Below, piece by piece: positions 34,314 to 43,760 of a stretch of 64,000 nucleotides of DNA; positions within the stretch are counted from its first letter, which is position 1; every line of letters starts with the position of its first letter. This DNA comes from Spirosoma endbachense (GTDB lineage Bacteria > Bacteroidota > Bacteroidia > Cytophagales > Spirosomataceae): the NCBI RefSeq assembly GCF_010233585.1, contig NZ_CP045997.1, forward strand, positions 6,809,018-6,873,017, read 5' to 3'. The notes beneath the pieces are model-generated. The model was not told the DNA's origin and did no database searches. It was given only the letters and a program-made list of their open reading frames with translations. Made by a program: the position numbers and the translations under genes.

Positions 34314-35027
34314 CTACACGGATCGTGTCGTGTATTGATCGACCACATCACTCGGGTGAATTTCGAGGACGTTGGCCAATACAAGTAAAACGAGTGTTCG
34401 GGAGGCAATTCGGCGGGAAACTCCGGCAATGGAGGCAAACAGATCGACTGTAATGCTGTTATGTTCGCCGAGATGCTGCATTAGCTTATGCTCTTTATCG
34501 CCATAGCTAAAGCGAATATCACGATCAGCCTGTTCACCCTTTAGGATCTCGCGCACTTCGCGACTGGCCTGAACCGATTTATCGGCGACACGTACGTATG
34601 CCTTTTTATTTTCGGGCTCGGCCGGATCGGGGATAATGTAATGGGGGCGAGTTGGGCTGGGGGGTACCCGAATCACGAGAACTTCGCGTTCGTCGTAGAG
34701 TTGAACTCGCTCAATCGTGTAGCTAATCCGCGGGAAGCAGTATTTATTGATTGCCCGAACGAGCAGGTACTCGTCCTCGTCGGCGTATTTCAGCCCGACA
34801 ATCTTCTTATCGTCACCGATGCCTATCAGCATGATGCCGCCGTTTGTATTCGCGAAAGCGACCACACCCCGGATAATTTTCTCGGGATGGTTCGTTTTCA
34901 GTTTGAACTCTAAATTGCTACCCTCTCCCCGTCTAACCAGGTTTTTAAGCGCCTGATAGTCCATAACCGATGGGTTCATCTGGTTGAGTACTGAATTGGG
35001 ATAAAGATACGGCTTTTCCCCAAACAT
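34314..35027 (-). CDS. AlbA_2 (Schlafen-type) ATP-binding domain protein
   Basis: The 237-residue protein has an N-terminal AlbA_2 domain (EGSNLEFKLKTNHPEKIIRGVVAFANTNGG, then GIGDDKKIVGL), typical of predicted ATP-binding regulators. The C-terminal part reads as a winged-helix (HNSITVDLFASIAGVSRRIASRTLVLLVLANVLEIHPS). It could be a DNA-binding regulator; its target is unknown. It is convergent with bioA across the terminator. Confidence 0.8.
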   Translation of the reverse strand: MFGEKPYLYPNSVLNQMNPSVMDYQALKNLVRRGEGSNLEFKLKTNHPEKIIRGVVAFANTNGGIMLIGIGDDKKIVGLKYADEDEYLLVRAINKYCFPRISYTIERVQLYDEREVLVIRVPPSPTRPHYIIPDPAEPENKKAYVRVADKSVQASREVREILKGEQADRDIRFSYGDKEHKLMQHLGEHNSITVDLFASIAGVSRRIASRTLVLLVLANVLEIHPSDVVDQYTTRSV

Positions 35028-35201
35028 GCAAATGGTTGTTACGTATCTCTATTTTTCGTTAAAAAGTCGGTCTGGTCAACCCAACTTTTCAATAAAACAA
35101 ACCGTTATTACTTCGTTATTGGCGAGCTGACACCTGGAGTAATTAGTCATAAAAAATGATTAACGCCATTCATAGGCAACGAATTACTCAAGCTACCCAG
35201 T

Positions 35202-35209
35202 TACCTTTG
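35202..35209 (+). promoter_or_regulatory. -7 promoter box of crtZ
   Basis: TACCTTTG matches TAnnTTTG exactly, 21 nt before the ATG at 35231. It lies inside the longer open frame starting at 35156, which argues against that longer form. Confidence 0.6.
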
Positions 35210-35230
35210 TACTACTTAACCAACACAAAA

Positions 35231-35707
35231 ATGCTGCTAAACGTTGCCTTGGTTCTAGGGACTTTTCTGTTCATGGAGGGTGTAGCGTGGTTCACACACA
35301 AGTACGTCATGCACGGCTTTTTGTGGACCTGGCACCGCGATCATCACAACCATCATAAGGGTTTTTTTGAGCGAAACGACTTCTTTGCGGTTGTTTTCAG
35401 CCTGACAGCTATCAGTCTTATCATCATAGGCGTTGAGGTTCCAGCCTTGGATTTTCTGGCCTGGATCGGTGCTGGTGTAACGCTATATGGTTTCTTTTAC
35501 TTTGTGTTTCATGATATCATTGTTCATCGGCGGGTGAAGATGAAGGTCGATACCAGTGGCCGATACATGCAGCGCATCATGCGGGCGCATTACATTCACC
35601 ACAAAGTTCATACGAAAGAAGGGGCCGAAGCATTCGGTTTTCTGTACGCGCCAAAAAAATACGACCGCACGGTGAAGAGCGCACCAGCCAGCGTTAAAGA
35701 AGAATAA
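35231..35707 (+). CDS. crtZ: beta-carotene hydroxylase-type fatty-acid-hydroxylase-family protein (CrtZ)
   Basis: The 158-residue membrane protein has the four His boxes of CrtZ: HKYVMH, HRDHHNHH, HDIIVHRR and HYIHHKVH, which hold a di-iron centre. CrtZ adds 3-hydroxyl groups to beta-carotene to give zeaxanthin. Carotenoid pigments are common in this group. No other carotenoid genes are in the window. The ATG at 35231 follows the promoter box; the frame opens earlier at 35156. Confidence 0.88.
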   Translation: MLLNVALVLGTFLFMEGVAWFTHKYVMHGFLWTWHRDHHNHHKGFFERNDFFAVVFSLTAISLIIIGVEVPALDFLAWIGAGVTLYGFFYFVFHDIIVHRRVKMKVDTSGRYMQRIMRAHYIHHKVHTKEGAEAFGFLYAPKKYDRTVKSAPASVKEE

Positions 35708-35748
35708 TCAGGAGCTGGATAAGCAGGTTATTCGCTCAGCATATAAAC

Positions 35749-35789
35749 AAAAAGGCGTAACTCAATGAATAAATGGGTCACGCCTTTTT
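35749..35789. terminator. terminator between crtZ and the DUF2795 gene
   Basis: AAAAAGGCGT at 35749 pairs with ACGCCTTTTT ending at 35789. The A-run and T-run on either side let it serve both convergent genes. Confidence 0.8.
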
Positions 35790-35812
35790 GATGTGAAGAC
35801 TGTCCGGATGGC

Positions 35813-36034
35813 TCAGTACTCGTCTTCATTGAAGAAGAAATCATCTTTGGTCGGATAATCCGGCCAGATTTCTTCGATGCTTTCATAAGGTTGGCCGTCA
35901 TCTTCAAGCTCCTGTAAGTTTTCAACAACTTCTAGTGGAGCGCCAGAGCGGATTGAATAGTCAATCAGTTCGTCTTTGGTGGCAGGCCAGGGAGCATCTT
36001 CCAGGTAGGATGCGAGTTCGAGTGTCCAGTACAT
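35813..36034 (-). CDS. DUF2795 family small protein
   Basis: The 73-residue acidic protein, MYWTLELASYLEDAPWPATKDELIDYSIR..., matches the DUF2795 proteins conserved in Bacteroidota (SIRSGAPLEVVENLQELEDDGQPYES, then IEEIWPDYPTKDDF). Function is unknown. Its high conservation suggests a housekeeping role. A promoter box lies 40 nt upstream of its start on the minus strand. It converges on crtZ. Confidence 0.85.
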   Translation of the reverse strand: MYWTLELASYLEDAPWPATKDELIDYSIRSGAPLEVVENLQELEDDGQPYESIEEIWPDYPTKDDFFFNEDEY

Positions 36035-36387
36035 AGTGTCTTCAGTATTTAATGACTACTTTTCAATGAGGGTGCAAAAGTAAAAAAACAGTTAATATCC
36101 AAGCACTTTTCCGCAAAAATGTTTCAAAAGGTATTTATGACGGGATTTTAGGCCAATAACTGCCAGTGCCTACTTTTGTTTAGATCTTCCGGTAAATCTG
36201 GGCCAGAAGGGAATTTTCAGTCAAAATACATACTTTTTGATCTAAACTATATTTTCAGCTGTAATATTTCCGACATAAACGCTACTTTTTATTTAGCTGC
36301 CTGCTTTCGGGTCTAATAGTTTTTTTTACGGAAGCAGGAGCTCTAATAAGGCCTGGAGCGGGAATAAAGCATTTCGTATTTACTCAA
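36035..36387. promoter_or_regulatory. divergent intergenic region with the DUF2795 promoter
   Basis: Minus-strand promoter: -33 TTG at 36102-36100, 17-nt spacer, and -7 TACTTTTG at 36082-36075, about 40 nt before the DUF2795 ATG. The rest of the 353-bp gap is AT-rich; I see no clear box for cutC and no other gene. Confidence 0.55.
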
Positions 36388-37122
36388 ATGCAAATTGAAG
36401 TTTGTGCCTACTCGTTTGAATCTTGTTTAACGGCTCAACAAGCCGGAGCCGACCGTGTTGAACTGTGTGGTGGCCTGAGTGAAGGGGGTACCACGCCCAG
36501 TGCCGGATTGATTCAGCTAGCCCGTCAGCATCTTTCCATTCAGTTATTCGTTATGATTCGGCCACGCGGGGGCGACTTTTTGTACTCCGATACCGAATTA
36601 GCGGTCATGCGAGCCGATCTTATGGCGGCTAAATCAGCCGGAGCCGACGGCGTCGTGCTCGGCATCCTGCAAGCAGATGGAACGATCGACGAAGCCAAAA
36701 CCAGAGAATTTGTCGAGCTGGCCTATCCAATGCCGGTTGCCTTTCACCGCGCTTTCGATATGACCCGCGACCCAGCTGAAGCGTTGGAAGCCGTAATCCG
36801 TACGGGTGCCATACGAATACTTACATCAGGTCAGCATCCTTCGGCAGAATCGGGCTTATCAGTGCTCCATCAGTTAACTGAACAAGCCGCCGGACGGATC
36901 GAAATTATGGCCGGTGTTGGTGTTTCGGGCCAAAATGCAAGCCAGTTTATGGGCATTGGTCTGGATGCTTTACATCTGAGTGGAAAAAGCAGCCAGCCAA
37001 GCCCAATGATCTATCGGCGGCAAAATCTACAAATGGCGTCGGCTGTACTGGGCGAATACGAACGTATCGAAGCCAGTGCCGACGCCATTCAGAGCGTAGT
37101 AAACCAGGTCAAACGGCAGTAA
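36388..37122 (+). CDS. cutC: CutC-family copper homeostasis protein
   Basis: The 244-residue protein has the CutC TIM-barrel sequence: MQIEVCAYSFESCLTAQQAGADRVELCGGLSEGGTTPS, MIRPRGGDFLYSD and AFDMTRDPAEALE. CutC has been linked to copper homeostasis in E. coli, but the molecular role is disputed. The stop at 37120-37122 lies directly against the stop of the convergent symporter gene, with no base between. Confidence 0.9.
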   Translation: MQIEVCAYSFESCLTAQQAGADRVELCGGLSEGGTTPSAGLIQLARQHLSIQLFVMIRPRGGDFLYSDTELAVMRADLMAAKSAGADGVVLGILQADGTIDEAKTREFVELAYPMPVAFHRAFDMTRDPAEALEAVIRTGAIRILTSGQHPSAESGLSVLHQLTEQAAGRIEIMAGVGVSGQNASQFMGIGLDALHLSGKSSQPSPMIYRRQNLQMASAVLGEYERIEASADAIQSVVNQVKRQ

Positions 37123-38787
37123 TTACCAGAAGACGACGTACAGGATAGCAACCAGGAATAGAATCAGCCCCGCGCCCATCGCAAATGTTGGCGCGACTTT
37201 AAACATACTGGCATCAATGGCCAACCCTTTTGAACTGGGTTTCTGCAGGCCCAGAAAAATCATTACGGCTACGCAGATCAGGAAAACGAAGCCCATTGTA
37301 TCGAGAAATGGAATCGTATAAACGCCATCGGCATTCAGGACGGCAAAGCCAGTTGGTTCCAGAAATTGCAGATTAACCAGATCAGGCAGCACAAACTTAA
37401 AAAACAGCGAGAGGAGAAAGCCGCCAACAATGGCAAACAAAGCCCCCTGAGAGTTCGTCTTTTTCCAGAAGAAGCCCAGAATAAAGGCGGCAAATACGCC
37501 CGGCGAAACCAGACCCGTCATTTCCTGAATGAACTGGAATCCTCCTTTTTTATCAATACCCATGAATGGCGAAATAAGAATTGCCATCAGCATGGCCACC
37601 CAAATGGTTATCCGGCCAACCTGAACCAGTCTTTTTTCACTGGCATCGGGCGAGATGTATTTCTTAAAAATATCGAGGGTAAAAATAGTCGAAATCGAGT
37701 TAGCCTTACCCGCCAACGAAGCCACTACGGCAGCCGTCAGAGCCGCAAAAGAAAGCCCTTTAAGCCCGGCAGGCAACAGATTGAGCAATACAGGATAAGC
37801 ATGGTCTTTGTTCACTTCGCCCGTAATATCCAGCATCTCCTTTTGGAACAAGCCTTTCTGATAAAGCGTATAAGCAGCAATACCGGGCAATACCACAATA
37901 ACTGGCATCAGCAACTTCAGGAAGGCGGCAAAGAGAATACCCTCACGAGCCGTTTTTAAATCAGCGCCAAGTGCCCGCTGCGTAATGTACTGATTACAAC
38001 CCCAGTAGTTCAGATTCACAATCCACATACCACCAATCAGAACGGTCAGGCCGGGTAGTGAGGCATAGTGCGGGTCTCCTTTATGAAAGATCATATGGAA
38101 GTGATCTGCCGACTGGTCCAGCATCAGACTAAATCCTTTGAGTATTCCTTCTGTGCCATTCTGAGTGGAAACCAGATCAACGGCCAGATAGGTAGTTGCC
38201 AAACCGCCCAGAATCAGGAAGAAAACCTGAATTACGTCGGTATAACCAATCACTTTCATGCCGCCCAGTGTAATAATGACCGCAAAAACGGCCAGCCCAA
38301 TCATACAGGCCGTGAAGTTCAGCCCTGAAATGGTCGATACGGCCAGTGCTCCCAGAAACAGAATCGAGGTCAGGTTAACCAACACGTAGAGAAATAGCCA
38401 GAAGATGGCCATGATCATGGCAACGGTGTTGTTGTACCGCTGGGTCAGGAACTGTGGCATCGTAAAGATGCGGTTCTTGAGGTAAATGGGCATAAAAAAA
38501 ACGGCTACTACAATCAGCGTAGCGGCCGCCATCCATTCATACGTAGCAATTGCCAATCCCATCGCAAATCCATCCCCAGAAGCGCCAATGAACTGCTCAG
38601 CCGAAATATTGGATGCAATCAGGGAAGAACCGATAGCCCACCAGGTCAGCGACCCTTCGGCCAGAAAGAAATCAGTGGTAGATATATTAGCGGAGTGTTT
38701 TTTCTTATAAATCCAGTACCCGTAGGCACTAACAATAATGAAGTAAACAAAAAAGACTGTGTAGTCTAATGTTTGAAGTTTTTGCAT
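37123..38787 (-). CDS. sodium/sugar symporter, SGLT subfamily
   Basis: The 554-residue protein has the SGLT-type SSS pattern: TTDFFLAEGSLTWWAIGSSL, ISAEQFIGASGDGFAMGL, GGMKVIGYTDVIQVF, and 14 or so membrane segments. It is a close paralogue of the plus-strand symporter at 9046-10677, so they may import related sugars or polyols. Substrate is unknown. It is read convergently with cutC, stop codon against stop codon. A 169-nt gap lies between its start and purU. Confidence 0.9.
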   Translation of the reverse strand: MQKLQTLDYTVFFVYFIIVSAYGYWIYKKKHSANISTTDFFLAEGSLTWWAIGSSLIASNISAEQFIGASGDGFAMGLAIATYEWMAAATLIVVAVFFMPIYLKNRIFTMPQFLTQRYNNTVAMIMAIFWLFLYVLVNLTSILFLGALAVSTISGLNFTACMIGLAVFAVIITLGGMKVIGYTDVIQVFFLILGGLATTYLAVDLVSTQNGTEGILKGFSLMLDQSADHFHMIFHKGDPHYASLPGLTVLIGGMWIVNLNYWGCNQYITQRALGADLKTAREGILFAAFLKLLMPVIVVLPGIAAYTLYQKGLFQKEMLDITGEVNKDHAYPVLLNLLPAGLKGLSFAALTAAVVASLAGKANSISTIFTLDIFKKYISPDASEKRLVQVGRITIWVAMLMAILISPFMGIDKKGGFQFIQEMTGLVSPGVFAAFILGFFWKKTNSQGALFAIVGGFLLSLFFKFVLPDLVNLQFLEPTGFAVLNADGVYTIPFLDTMGFVFLICVAVMIFLGLQKPSSKGLAIDASMFKVAPTFAMGAGLILFLVAILYVVFW

Positions 38788-38956
38788 GATACAGCAGGGA
38801 ACAGGAAGTCTAAGTTAATGGGATTTTTCAGGCCCGAAATATACCATATTCCTGATACAAAAAAGTGAGCTTTTCCGCGTCTTTCTTTGTATACCGAAGC
38901 CTAATCCTAGATAATATGTAAACCAACCCCACAAATACCCTATTCGAACGGACTAT

Positions 38957-39799
38957 TTATAGAACGATAGCCCGGTTCCCGGCAATAAAGACCCGATCAT
39001 TGAATACCAGCTTTAGGGCTTGCGACAAGACTATTTTCTCTACGTCTTTTCCCTCCGTAGCCATATCAGCGGCCGTATGCCTGTGGTCGACATCTTTCAC
39101 ATTCTGGGCAATGATGGGCCCTTCGTCGAGGTCATTGTTGACGAAATGAGCCGTTGCACCAATAATTTTGACGCCCCGTTCGTAGGCCTGCCGATAGGGA
39201 TTAGCGCCAATAAAAGCAGGCAAAAACGAGTGGTGAATATTAATGATCCGATTCGGAAACTTATTGACAAAACCAGCCGTCAGCACGCGCATGTACTTAG
39301 CAAGCACCAGGAATTCGGGTTCGTAGATAGCTAGTGTCCTTAAGATCGCTTCCTCGTGTTCTTCGCGGGTTTTGTCTTCGTGAGAGACGTAATGAAACGG
39401 AATACCGAACTTACTGACCAGCGGTTGCAGAATATTGTAGTTGCTCACCACGGCCAGAATGGTGGCATCCAGTTCATCAAACGCATAACGGATCAATAGT
39501 TCGCCAAGGCAGTGATGCTCTTTGGTAACCAGAACAACTATGTTTTTCTTTCGTTTTGGGTTTAAACGAAACGTAATGCCAGGATCGGGTAAGGTCGCTT
39601 TTAATTCATTCAGCAAAGAGGCCGTATCGAATGTTCCTTCAAATTCGGTTCGCATGAAGAATTGCCCCGATGGACTGACGTATTCGTCGTTATGAATGAT
39701 GTTCAGGCTATGGCGAAACAGAACGCCGGTTACATGATAAATCAGGCCCTTGTCATCAGGCCCATCCATCAGCAGAATATGCTTTCTGGAATCTTCCAT
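38957..39799 (-). CDS. purU: formyltetrahydrofolate deformylase
   Basis: The 280-residue protein has an N-terminal ACT domain (HILLMDGPDDKGLIYHVTGVLFRHSLNI, about 1-85) and a C-terminal formyltransferase-fold domain with NIHHSFLPAFIGANPYRQA and the DLDEGPIIAQ Asp. PurU hydrolyses 10-formyl-THF to formate and THF, balancing one-carbon units. The ACT domain probably senses an amino acid such as glycine. The ATG at 39799 is divergent from the next gene by 80 nt. Confidence 0.95.
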   Translation of the reverse strand: MEDSRKHILLMDGPDDKGLIYHVTGVLFRHSLNIIHNDEYVSPSGQFFMRTEFEGTFDTASLLNELKATLPDPGITFRLNPKRKKNIVVLVTKEHHCLGELLIRYAFDELDATILAVVSNYNILQPLVSKFGIPFHYVSHEDKTREEHEEAILRTLAIYEPEFLVLAKYMRVLTAGFVNKFPNRIINIHHSFLPAFIGANPYRQAYERGVKIIGATAHFVNNDLDEGPIIAQNVKDVDHRHTAADMATEGKDVEKIVLSQALKLVFNDRVFIAGNRAIVL

Positions 39800-39879
39800 A
39801 ATTCGTTCGTAATAAATCGGCTAAAAGTAGTAAATGCCAACTGTTTATTCCTTTATTTTGGGCCAATAGTAGCTATATT

Positions 39880-40845
39880 ATGATAAATCGACGCCGTTTT
39901 TTGTCTGTTAGCTCCCTGGCTGGCCTCTTTCCGACATTATCCTTCAAGACTTCATCATCAACTCAGGTCGATGCTTCGGCCAACAGACCGCTGGTTTTCT
40001 CTACCTGGAAACAACCTAAAGCAAATGCAGCTGCTCAGGCAGTACTTGATCGGGGCGGACGGGCTCTGGATGCGGTGGAAGCGGGCGTACGCATACCTGA
40101 AGCAGACCCCGAAGATATGAGTGTTGGCTACGGCGGACGTCCCGACCGCGATGGCCGTGTTACGCTCGATGCCTGCATCATGGATGAGAAAGGGAATGCC
40201 GGTTCAGTTGTGTTTCTGGAACATATCATGCACCCGATTTCGGTGGCAAGAGCAGTTATGGATAAAACACCCCACGTTATGCTCGCTGGCGAAGGAGCCT
40301 TAACATTTGCCCTATCTCAAGGCTTTAAGAAGGAGAATCTGCTGACAAAAAAAGCGGAAAAAGAATGGCGGGAGTGGTTAAAAACAGCGAAATACAAGCC
40401 CATTGCCAACATTGAGCGCCATGATACAATTGGCATGCTGGCCATTGATAAAAACGGAAACATTTCGGGTGCCTGCACAACAAGCGGGCTGGCTTATAAA
40501 ATGAATGGTCGTGTTGGTGATTCACCAATAATTGGTGCAGGTTTGTTCGTCGATAATGAAATTGGGGGAGCCTGTGCAACGGGCCTGGGCGAATTAGTAA
40601 TGCGCACGTGTGGCTCATTTCTGGTCGTCGAACTAATGCGTCAGGGCCGAACACCTCAGCAAGCCTGCGAAGAGGCAGCTTTGCGGATCGTGAAAAAGCA
40701 GAATTATAAAGATATTCAGGTTGGTTTTCTGGCCGTAAATAAGCAGGGCGAAACAGGTGCATTCAGCATTCAGCCGGGCTTTAACTACACCATATCACAG
40801 AACAAACAGACAAAGGTTCTGGATGCTCGCTCATATTTGAAATAA
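39880..40845 (+). CDS. N4-(beta-N-acetylglucosaminyl)-L-asparaginase (glycosylasparaginase)
   Basis: The 321-residue protein is an Ntn hydrolase that autocleaves before a Thr: the motif HDTIGMLAID puts the cut between Asp182 and Thr183, which becomes the nucleophile. The sequence GYGGRPDRDGRVTLDACIMD is close to the Flavobacterium glycosylasparaginase. It cleaves the GlcNAc-Asn link of glycoproteins. The N-terminus (NRRRFLSVSSLAGLF) looks like a Tat-type or Sec signal peptide, so export is expected. ATG start at 39880. Confidence 0.9.
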   Translation: MINRRRFLSVSSLAGLFPTLSFKTSSSTQVDASANRPLVFSTWKQPKANAAAQAVLDRGGRALDAVEAGVRIPEADPEDMSVGYGGRPDRDGRVTLDACIMDEKGNAGSVVFLEHIMHPISVARAVMDKTPHVMLAGEGALTFALSQGFKKENLLTKKAEKEWREWLKTAKYKPIANIERHDTIGMLAIDKNGNISGACTTSGLAYKMNGRVGDSPIIGAGLFVDNEIGGACATGLGELVMRTCGSFLVVELMRQGRTPQQACEEAALRIVKKQNYKDIQVGFLAVNKQGETGAFSIQPGFNYTISQNKQTKVLDARSYLK

Positions 40846-40938
40846 ACAAGTTTGTCTTTTATTGTTTATAGTATTTGATTGCACGTCCAAACTTCGTAAT
40901 CTGTACTAGTACATAATACGCCAAAACTATCAGCTAAT

Positions 40939-42756
40939 TTGGAATCGGTATTTTCAACATCAAAGCGGAAATTACTGCTTGAAATCGCCTGGGAAGTCTG
41001 TAATCAGGTGGGCGGTATTTATACGGTCATCCGGTCAAAAGTGCCGGCTATGGTCGAGAAATGGGATGATAACTATGTTGCGCTCGGGCCGTATTTCCCG
41101 CAACGGGCAGCCGCTGAATTTGAACCGATTACTGAGCCTGATGAAACAGAGATTGGGCAAACTGTTCGAAAGATGCGCCAGTTGGGCTATACCATTGAAT
41201 ATGGTTATTGGCTCGTAACGGGTCGCCCACGGGTGGTCTTGTTCGATATCAACAGCATCAAACAAGAGCAGTTGAACTACATAAAAGGTCAGCTTTGGCA
41301 AAACCACCAGCTCTCGACCATAAACGTAGAAGATCTTGTTAATCAGACCATTGCCTTTGGCGAAATGGTCCGGCAGTTCATTACACTACTGTCCGAAGAT
41401 CATTCAAGGCGTGTCGATTTTGTCGCCCATTTCCACGAATGGATGGCAAGCACCGGCCTGCCCGATCTGCGCCGGGATAACGTCAGAGTAGCTACCGTTT
41501 TTACAACCCACGCCACGATGCTAGGCCGTTATCTGGCCCAGAACGAAGCTGGTTTCTACGGCAAACTACCCTTCTTCGACTGGAAACGTGAAGCCCTGCA
41601 CTACAATATCGATACGCAGGCTACCGTCGAGCGACTGGCTGCTCAACAGGCTCATGTGTTTACGACAGTCAGTGATGTAACGGCCCGCGAGTGCGAAGTT
41701 TTTTTAGGCCGCAACCCTGACCTGATCCTGCCCAATGGCCTGAATATTACCCGATTTGCCGCGACGCACGAGTTTCAGAACCTCCACGTCCGCTACAAAG
41801 AGAAAATTCATGAATTCGTGATGGGTCACTTTTTCCAGAGTTATTCGTTCGATCTGGAAAAAACGCTTTACTTCTTTACATCGGGCCGGTTTGAGTTCTC
41901 CAATAAAGGCTATGACCTAACCCTCGAAGCCCTCGCAAGGCTCAATTACCGAATGCGGGAGGCTAGCATGGATATGACGGTCGTGATGTTCATGGTTACC
42001 AAACAGCCTTACACATCAATCAATCCTGAGGTATTGCACTCGCGGGCGCTGCTCGACGAAATTCAGGAAACGTGTGAGAGTATCGAAAAACAGGTTGGCG
42101 AACGGTTGTTTTTAGCTGCCGCATCGAATACAGATAATACGCTGCCTGATCTGAACAAATTTGTGGATGAATACTGGCGTCTTCGCCTTCGACGCACGGT
42201 TCAAAGCTGGAAAACTAAACATCTTCCGCCGTTCGTGACCCACAATCTGGTACAGGAAGATGACATGACACGTTTCATCCGGCAGGCTAATCTTGTCAAC
42301 AATGAATACGATCGGGTCAAGGTTGTTTATCACCCGGATTTCATTGCGTCTACCAATCCACTTTTCGGTCTGGATTATAGCCAGTTTGTACGCGGCTGCC
42401 ACCTTGGTGTTTTTCCGAGCTACTACGAACCCTGGGGTTATACACCGCTGGAATGCGTTGTTCGTGGCATACCGACCGTTACAAGCGACCAGTCTGGGTT
42501 CGGTGATTTCATTATGCAGATCATGCGGGACTACGAAAACCGCGGCATCTACGTCATCAACCGCCGGACGCAAAACTTCAACGAAGCGGCTGACCAGTTG
42601 GCCAGTGTGCTATTCCGGTTCGTTCGGATGGCACAACGGGAGCGCATTGCGCAGCGTAACCGCGTTGAAAGCATCGCTGAAGTGTTCGACTGGAGCAACC
42701 TCCGCTCTTATTACGACACAGCGCATGACCTCGCGCTAAAGCGCAGAAAACCTTGA
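40939..42756 (+). CDS. glycogen synthase, eukaryotic-type (GT3)
   Basis: The 605-residue protein resembles animal and fungal glycogen synthase, GT family 3, rather than the bacterial GlgA (GT5). It begins with LLLEIAWEVCNQVGGIYTVIRSK and carries the E-x7-E catalytic pair in YYEPWGYTPLECVVRGIPT (about residue 495). GT3 enzymes transfer glucose from UDP-glucose (GT5 usually uses ADP-glucose) to extend alpha-1,4-glucan. Some Bacteroidota use GT3. The start is TTG at 40939, since no ATG precedes the conserved N-terminus. MalQ at the window end may act on the same polymer. Confidence 0.93.
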   Translation: MESVFSTSKRKLLLEIAWEVCNQVGGIYTVIRSKVPAMVEKWDDNYVALGPYFPQRAAAEFEPITEPDETEIGQTVRKMRQLGYTIEYGYWLVTGRPRVVLFDINSIKQEQLNYIKGQLWQNHQLSTINVEDLVNQTIAFGEMVRQFITLLSEDHSRRVDFVAHFHEWMASTGLPDLRRDNVRVATVFTTHATMLGRYLAQNEAGFYGKLPFFDWKREALHYNIDTQATVERLAAQQAHVFTTVSDVTARECEVFLGRNPDLILPNGLNITRFAATHEFQNLHVRYKEKIHEFVMGHFFQSYSFDLEKTLYFFTSGRFEFSNKGYDLTLEALARLNYRMREASMDMTVVMFMVTKQPYTSINPEVLHSRALLDEIQETCESIEKQVGERLFLAAASNTDNTLPDLNKFVDEYWRLRLRRTVQSWKTKHLPPFVTHNLVQEDDMTRFIRQANLVNNEYDRVKVVYHPDFIASTNPLFGLDYSQFVRGCHLGVFPSYYEPWGYTPLECVVRGIPTVTSDQSGFGDFIMQIMRDYENRGIYVINRRTQNFNEAADQLASVLFRFVRMAQRERIAQRNRVESIAEVFDWSNLRSYYDTAHDLALKRRKP

Positions 42757-42762
42757 TAAGCT

Positions 42763-42818
42763 GCACGACAGGTACTCAATGATCTTTTACCAACCAGATC
42801 ATTGAGTACCTGTCGTGC
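42763..42818. repeat. perfect palindrome between glycogen synthase and mogA
   Basis: A 23-bp perfect inverted repeat (GCACGACAGGTACTCAATGA and further bases, 10-nt loop) starts 7 nt after the glycogen synthase stop and ends 15 nt before the mogA ATG. No T-run follows, so the role as a terminator is uncertain. Confidence 0.85.
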
Positions 42819-42832
42819 ATACACTATCGTCT

Positions 42833-43357
42833 ATGATCAAAATCGGCATTATTAATGTCTCAGACCGGGCCAGCGCGGGTGTTTATGAAGATATTCCCGG
42901 TAAGGCTGTCGTTAAGCTATTGACCGAATGGCTGACCTCCGCCTGGGAGCCCGTTTACCGCGTTATCCCCGACGAACAGGATCAGTTAGAGGCAACGATG
43001 ATCGAGCTGTCTGATGGGGAAGGATGTTGTCTAGTTGTCACAACTGGCGGAACAGGTCCTGCTCTCCGCGATGTAACACCAGAAGCTACCGAAGCCGTGT
43101 GCCAGAAGATGCTGCCAGGGTTTGGCGAGTTGATGCGTCAGGAAAGCCTCAAGTACGTTCCAACGGCGATCCTGTCCCGGCAAACGGCTGGCATTCGTAA
43201 TCAAACGCTCCTGCTCAATTTACCAGGCAAACCCACGGCAATAGGCCAGTGTCTGTCGGTCGTTTTTCCGGCCATTCCGTATTGTATTGATCTGATTGGC
43301 GGCCCGTTCCTCACAACAGACGAGACGGTAATGAAAGTATTTCGCCCGAAGAGTTAA
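42833..43357 (+). CDS. mogA: molybdopterin adenylyltransferase
   Basis: The 174-residue protein shows the MogA/MoaB fold: MIKIGIINVSDRASAGVYEDIPG, VVTTGGTGPALRDVTPEAT (the molybdopterin-binding TGGTG motif) and LLLNLPGKPTAIG. It adenylates molybdopterin in Mo-cofactor assembly. The length fits MogA rather than MoaB. No other moa or moe genes lie in the window. ATG 42833 is preferred; the frame opens at 42815 inside the preceding palindrome. Confidence 0.9.
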   Translation: MIKIGIINVSDRASAGVYEDIPGKAVVKLLTEWLTSAWEPVYRVIPDEQDQLEATMIELSDGEGCCLVVTTGGTGPALRDVTPEATEAVCQKMLPGFGELMRQESLKYVPTAILSRQTAGIRNQTLLLNLPGKPTAIGQCLSVVFPAIPYCIDLIGGPFLTTDETVMKVFRPKS

Positions 43358-43381
43358 ACTCTCAAGGTTTTACATTTTTTG

Positions 43382-43427
43382 ACAAAACCCCTGATGAGGC
43401 TCTATAGAGCCTCATCAGGGGTTTTGT
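43382..43427. terminator. terminator after mogA
   Basis: ACAAAACCCCTGATGAGGCTC pairs perfectly with its complement around a 4-nt loop (TATA), a 21-bp stem with T-rich ends. It lies 25 nt after the mogA stop. Confidence 0.85.
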
Positions 43428-43571
43428 ACTTTTAGTAGTTTTTCTCTACAATAAGTGTTATTTCATACGAATATTCCAAGAGTCTGGCACTATTGGTATA
43501 ACTCGCACATTACTCTAGCTAATGTACTTTTTGCAGCCAGCAAAGTAAATGATATGATCTTGATAATAATG

Positions 43572-43668
43572 GAGGCCTTTCACTCAGAACCTTACCACCG
43601 CACGGCGGACCGTGGTTTGTTTGCTCAACAGTAGTAACCGTGGCACAGCTAGCAGCGAAAGACCTACT
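43572..43668. repeat. BIME-like palindromic element, copy 3
   Basis: The right arm read in reverse contains GGTCTTTCGCTGCTAGCTGTG followed by CCACGGTTAC, matching copy 1. The left arm contains AGGCCTTTCACTCAGAAC and then a long-form hairpin (CCACCG...CGGACCGTGG). It lies in the mogA-hmuR intergene. Confidence 0.65.
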
Positions 43669-43760
43669 ATGTAAAGCCAGTTCCTTTTCCTGTCAAAATC
43701 TGTTGACAGAACCTTAACGACGGTTAAATAGAAATGAATCCCAATTTTTAATACTTAATT

